This document shows positions 6,240 through 7,624 of a stretch of 7,624 nucleotides of DNA, in pieces (within the stretch, counting starts at the first letter, position 1; every line of letters begins with the position of its first letter). The notes under the pieces were generated by a model. The model was not told the origin of the DNA, searched no databases, and saw nothing but the letters and a program-made list of their open reading frames with translations. The position numbers and the translations under genes are program-made. This stretch comes from Planctomycetota bacterium. Its GTDB lineage: Bacteria; Planctomycetota; UBA1135; UBA2386. The stretch lies in NCBI GenBank assembly GCA_003235605.1, contig QJVU01000645.1, positions 1-7,624 on the forward strand, read 5' to 3'.

Positions 6240-7624
6240 ATGAGAATCGTCAGCGTCGGTGCCGGACCCGGCGGCCTGTTCTTCGCGATCCTGATGAAGA
6301 AGGCCTTCCCCGACACCGAGATCCAGGTCTTCGAGCGCAACCGTCCTGACGACACCTTCGGCTGGGGCGTGGTGTTCTCGGACGAGACCCTCGCCAACAT
6401 CGAGGATGCAGATCCCGAGAGCTTCGCCCGGGTCCGAGCGCAGTTCCGCTACTGGCAGGACATCGAGACCTACTACCGGGGCACCTGCGTCACCTCCACC
6501 GGCCACGGTTTCTGCGGCCTCTCCCGCAAGACCCTGCTGATGATCCTCCACGATCGCTGCCGGGAGCTGGGCATCGAGCTCAACTTCGAAGTGGAGATCT
6601 CCCCCACCGAGCTCCACGATCGTTTCCGCGAAGCCGATTTGATCCTGGCAGCAGACGGAGTCAACAGCGCCATCCGCGAACACTACCGCGAGCATTTCCA
6701 ACCGGACCTGGACTGGCGCAAGTGCAAGTTCGCCTGGTTTGGCACCACCAAGCACCTGGATGCCTTCACTTTCATCTTCAAGGAGACCGAGCAGGGCCTG
6801 TTTCAGGTGCATGCCTACCCCTTCGAAAAAGACCTGAGCACCTGGATCGTGGAGTGCCGGGAGGAGGTCTGGAGGAAAGCCGGCCTCGACAAGATGGACG
6901 AGCGGCAGTCGCTGAAGTACTGCGAGGATCTGTTCGGCGACTTCCTCGGCGGAGACAAGCTGCTCGCCAACCGCTCCCTGTGGAGGACGTTCCCCACAGT
7001 GCGCAACAAGACCTGGCACCACGGCAACGTGGTCCTTCTCGGCGACTCCGCCCACACCGCCCACTTCTCCATCGGTTCCGGCACCAAGCTGGCCATGGAA
7101 GACTCGATCGCGCTCAGGGATGCCTTCGTTGAACACGGCATTCACGCCGATGTCTCCCGGGTCCTGCAGGCGTACGAGGACGCCCGCTACGTCGACGTGA
7201 TCAAGACCCAGAAGGCGGCTCAGACCAGCCTGGAGTGGTTCGAGAACTCGGCCCGCTACATGGGCCAGGATCCGGTCCTGTTCCAGTTCAACTTGATGAC
7301 GAGGTCCAAGCGAATCACCTACGACAACCTGGAGCTGCGAGACCCGGAGCTGATCCGGATGGTGCGCCGACGCTACGCCGAAGAGGTGGGTGCGCCACGC
7401 GCGTCCTCCGGAGAGGCTCCCGCTCCGGCATTCACCCCCTTCAAGCTGCGGGACCTGGATCTTGTGAACCGCGTCGTCGTCTCCCCCATGTGCCAGTACT
7501 CGGCAAGTCAGGGCACTCCCGGCGACTGGCACCTCGTCCACCTGGGCAGCCGCGCCATCGGTGGCGCCGGCCTGGTGATGACCGAGATGACCAACGTGCA
7601 TGCCGATGGCCGGAGCACCACCGG
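6240..7624 (+). CDS. bifunctional aromatic acyl-CoA monooxygenase / OYE-type reductase, 3' end cut off
   Basis: The frame is open from ATG 6240 to the right edge (461 codons). Residues 1-380 are a FAD monooxygenase: Rossmann GAGPGGL (7-13), GWGVVFSD (41-48), the DG motif [12 protein letters not shown] (135-146) and the GD motif [16 protein letters not shown] (266-281). After a short Ala/Pro/Ser linker (about 383-397), an Old Yellow Enzyme-type FMN domain begins at [22 protein letters not shown] (400-421, here split as [12 protein letters not shown] and [10 protein letters not shown]). Cys418 and Tyr420 match the conserved active-site positions of YqjM-like enzymes. This order is that of 2-aminobenzoyl-CoA monooxygenase/reductase (anthraniloyl-CoA monooxygenase) and of proteins annotated salicylyl-CoA 5-hydroxylase/oxidoreductase; full length is usually near 770-790. 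The enzyme hydroxylates, and in the aminobenzoyl case also reduces, the ring of a CoA thioester. The exact substrate cannot be read here. The only nearby Shine-Dalgarno-like GAGG (6220-6223) is 16 bases away. Confidence 0.92.
   Translation, partial: MRIVSVGAGPGGLFFAILMKKAFPDTEIQVFERNRPDDTFGWGVVFSDETLANIEDADPESFARVRAQFRYWQDIETYYRGTCVTSTGHGFCGLSRKTLLMILHDRCRELGIELNFEVEISPTELHDRFREADLILAADGVNSAIREHYREHFQPDLDWRKCKFAWFGTTKHLDAFTFIFKETEQGLFQVHAYPFEKDLSTWIVECREEVWRKAGLDKMDERQSLKYCEDLFGDFLGGDKLLANRSLWRTFPTVRNKTWHHGNVVLLGDSAHTAHFSIGSGTKLAMEDSIALRDAFVEHGIHADVSRVLQAYEDARYVDVIKTQKAAQTSLEWFENSARYMGQDPVLFQFNLMTRSKRITYDNLELRDPELIRMVRRRYAEEVGAPRASSGEAPAPAFTPFKLRDLDLVNRVVVSPMCQYSASQGTPGDWHLVHLGSRAIGGAGLVMTEMTNVHADGRSTT

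Noticed and set aside
4754..6243. Shared GCCTATGA at both plus-strand gene starts (4754-4761 and 6236-6243)
   Set aside because: The match is eight bases only and sits differently relative to the two start codons; coincidence is the simplest reading.
4787..6400. 537-codon open frame on the minus strand, opposite the reductase
   Set aside because: It covers the reductase, whose FAD and NADPH motifs are intact on the plus strand, and its own product shows no family signature.
6159..7601. 480-codon open frame on the minus strand, opposite the fused monooxygenase
   Set aside because: The plus strand encodes a continuous two-domain enzyme with all expected motifs. The minus frame is a compositional shadow.

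Overview
The window is GC-rich bacterial DNA, densely coding, with two divergent gene groups flanking one intergenic stretch of about 470 bases. No RNA gene, CRISPR array, insertion sequence or phage gene was seen. Several traits suggest a high-GC environmental Gram-negative such as Myxococcota/deltaproteobacteria or Planctomycetota: strong G/C preference at third codon positions, a Ser-Gln-Pro/Ala-Ser-Lys-Pro-rich extracytoplasmic linker, a GldG-type ABC operon with a DUF4340 gene, and an adrenodoxin-reductase-type flavoprotein. This placement is inference; no marker gene is present.

Minus-strand unit (4287 down to 1). Four tightly packed genes read leftwards: a GldA-like ABC ATPase (3559-4287), a GldF-like ABC-2 permease (2843-3562), a GldG-family auxiliary protein (698-2818), and a DUF4340 protein that runs off the left edge (1-698). 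The junctions are a 4-base ATGA overlap, a 24-base gap with a clear Shine-Dalgarno, and a 1-base TGATG overlap. Together they should make one inner-membrane ABC machine: cytoplasmic motor, membrane channel, and two membrane-anchored proteins with large extracytoplasmic parts. Its substrate is unknown outside the gliding Bacteroidetes.

Intergenic region (4302-4771). It has no convincing gene. It holds a GC-rich nested inverted repeat, an imperfect ~25-base tandem repeat, and a TATGAT box just before the plus-strand reductase start. A 14-base tandem repeat covers the ATPase start codon and makes a five-codon decoy reading frame whose stop overlaps the true ATG.

Plus-strand unit (4772 to the right edge). 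First comes an FprA-type NADPH-ferredoxin reductase (4772-6190). After 49 bases comes a two-domain flavoprotein (6240 to beyond 7624), which joins a FAD aromatic-CoA monooxygenase to an Old Yellow Enzyme-type reductase. It resembles 2-aminobenzoyl-CoA monooxygenase/reductase and 'salicylyl-CoA 5-hydroxylase/oxidoreductase'. This looks like the start of an aerobic CoA-thioester route for aromatic acid breakdown, continuing to the right.

I see no wholly new system. The points most worth a second look are the duplicated start region of the ABC ATPase, the calcium-loop-like linker in the GldG protein, and the pairing of a ferredoxin reductase with a flavin hydroxylase that should not need it.
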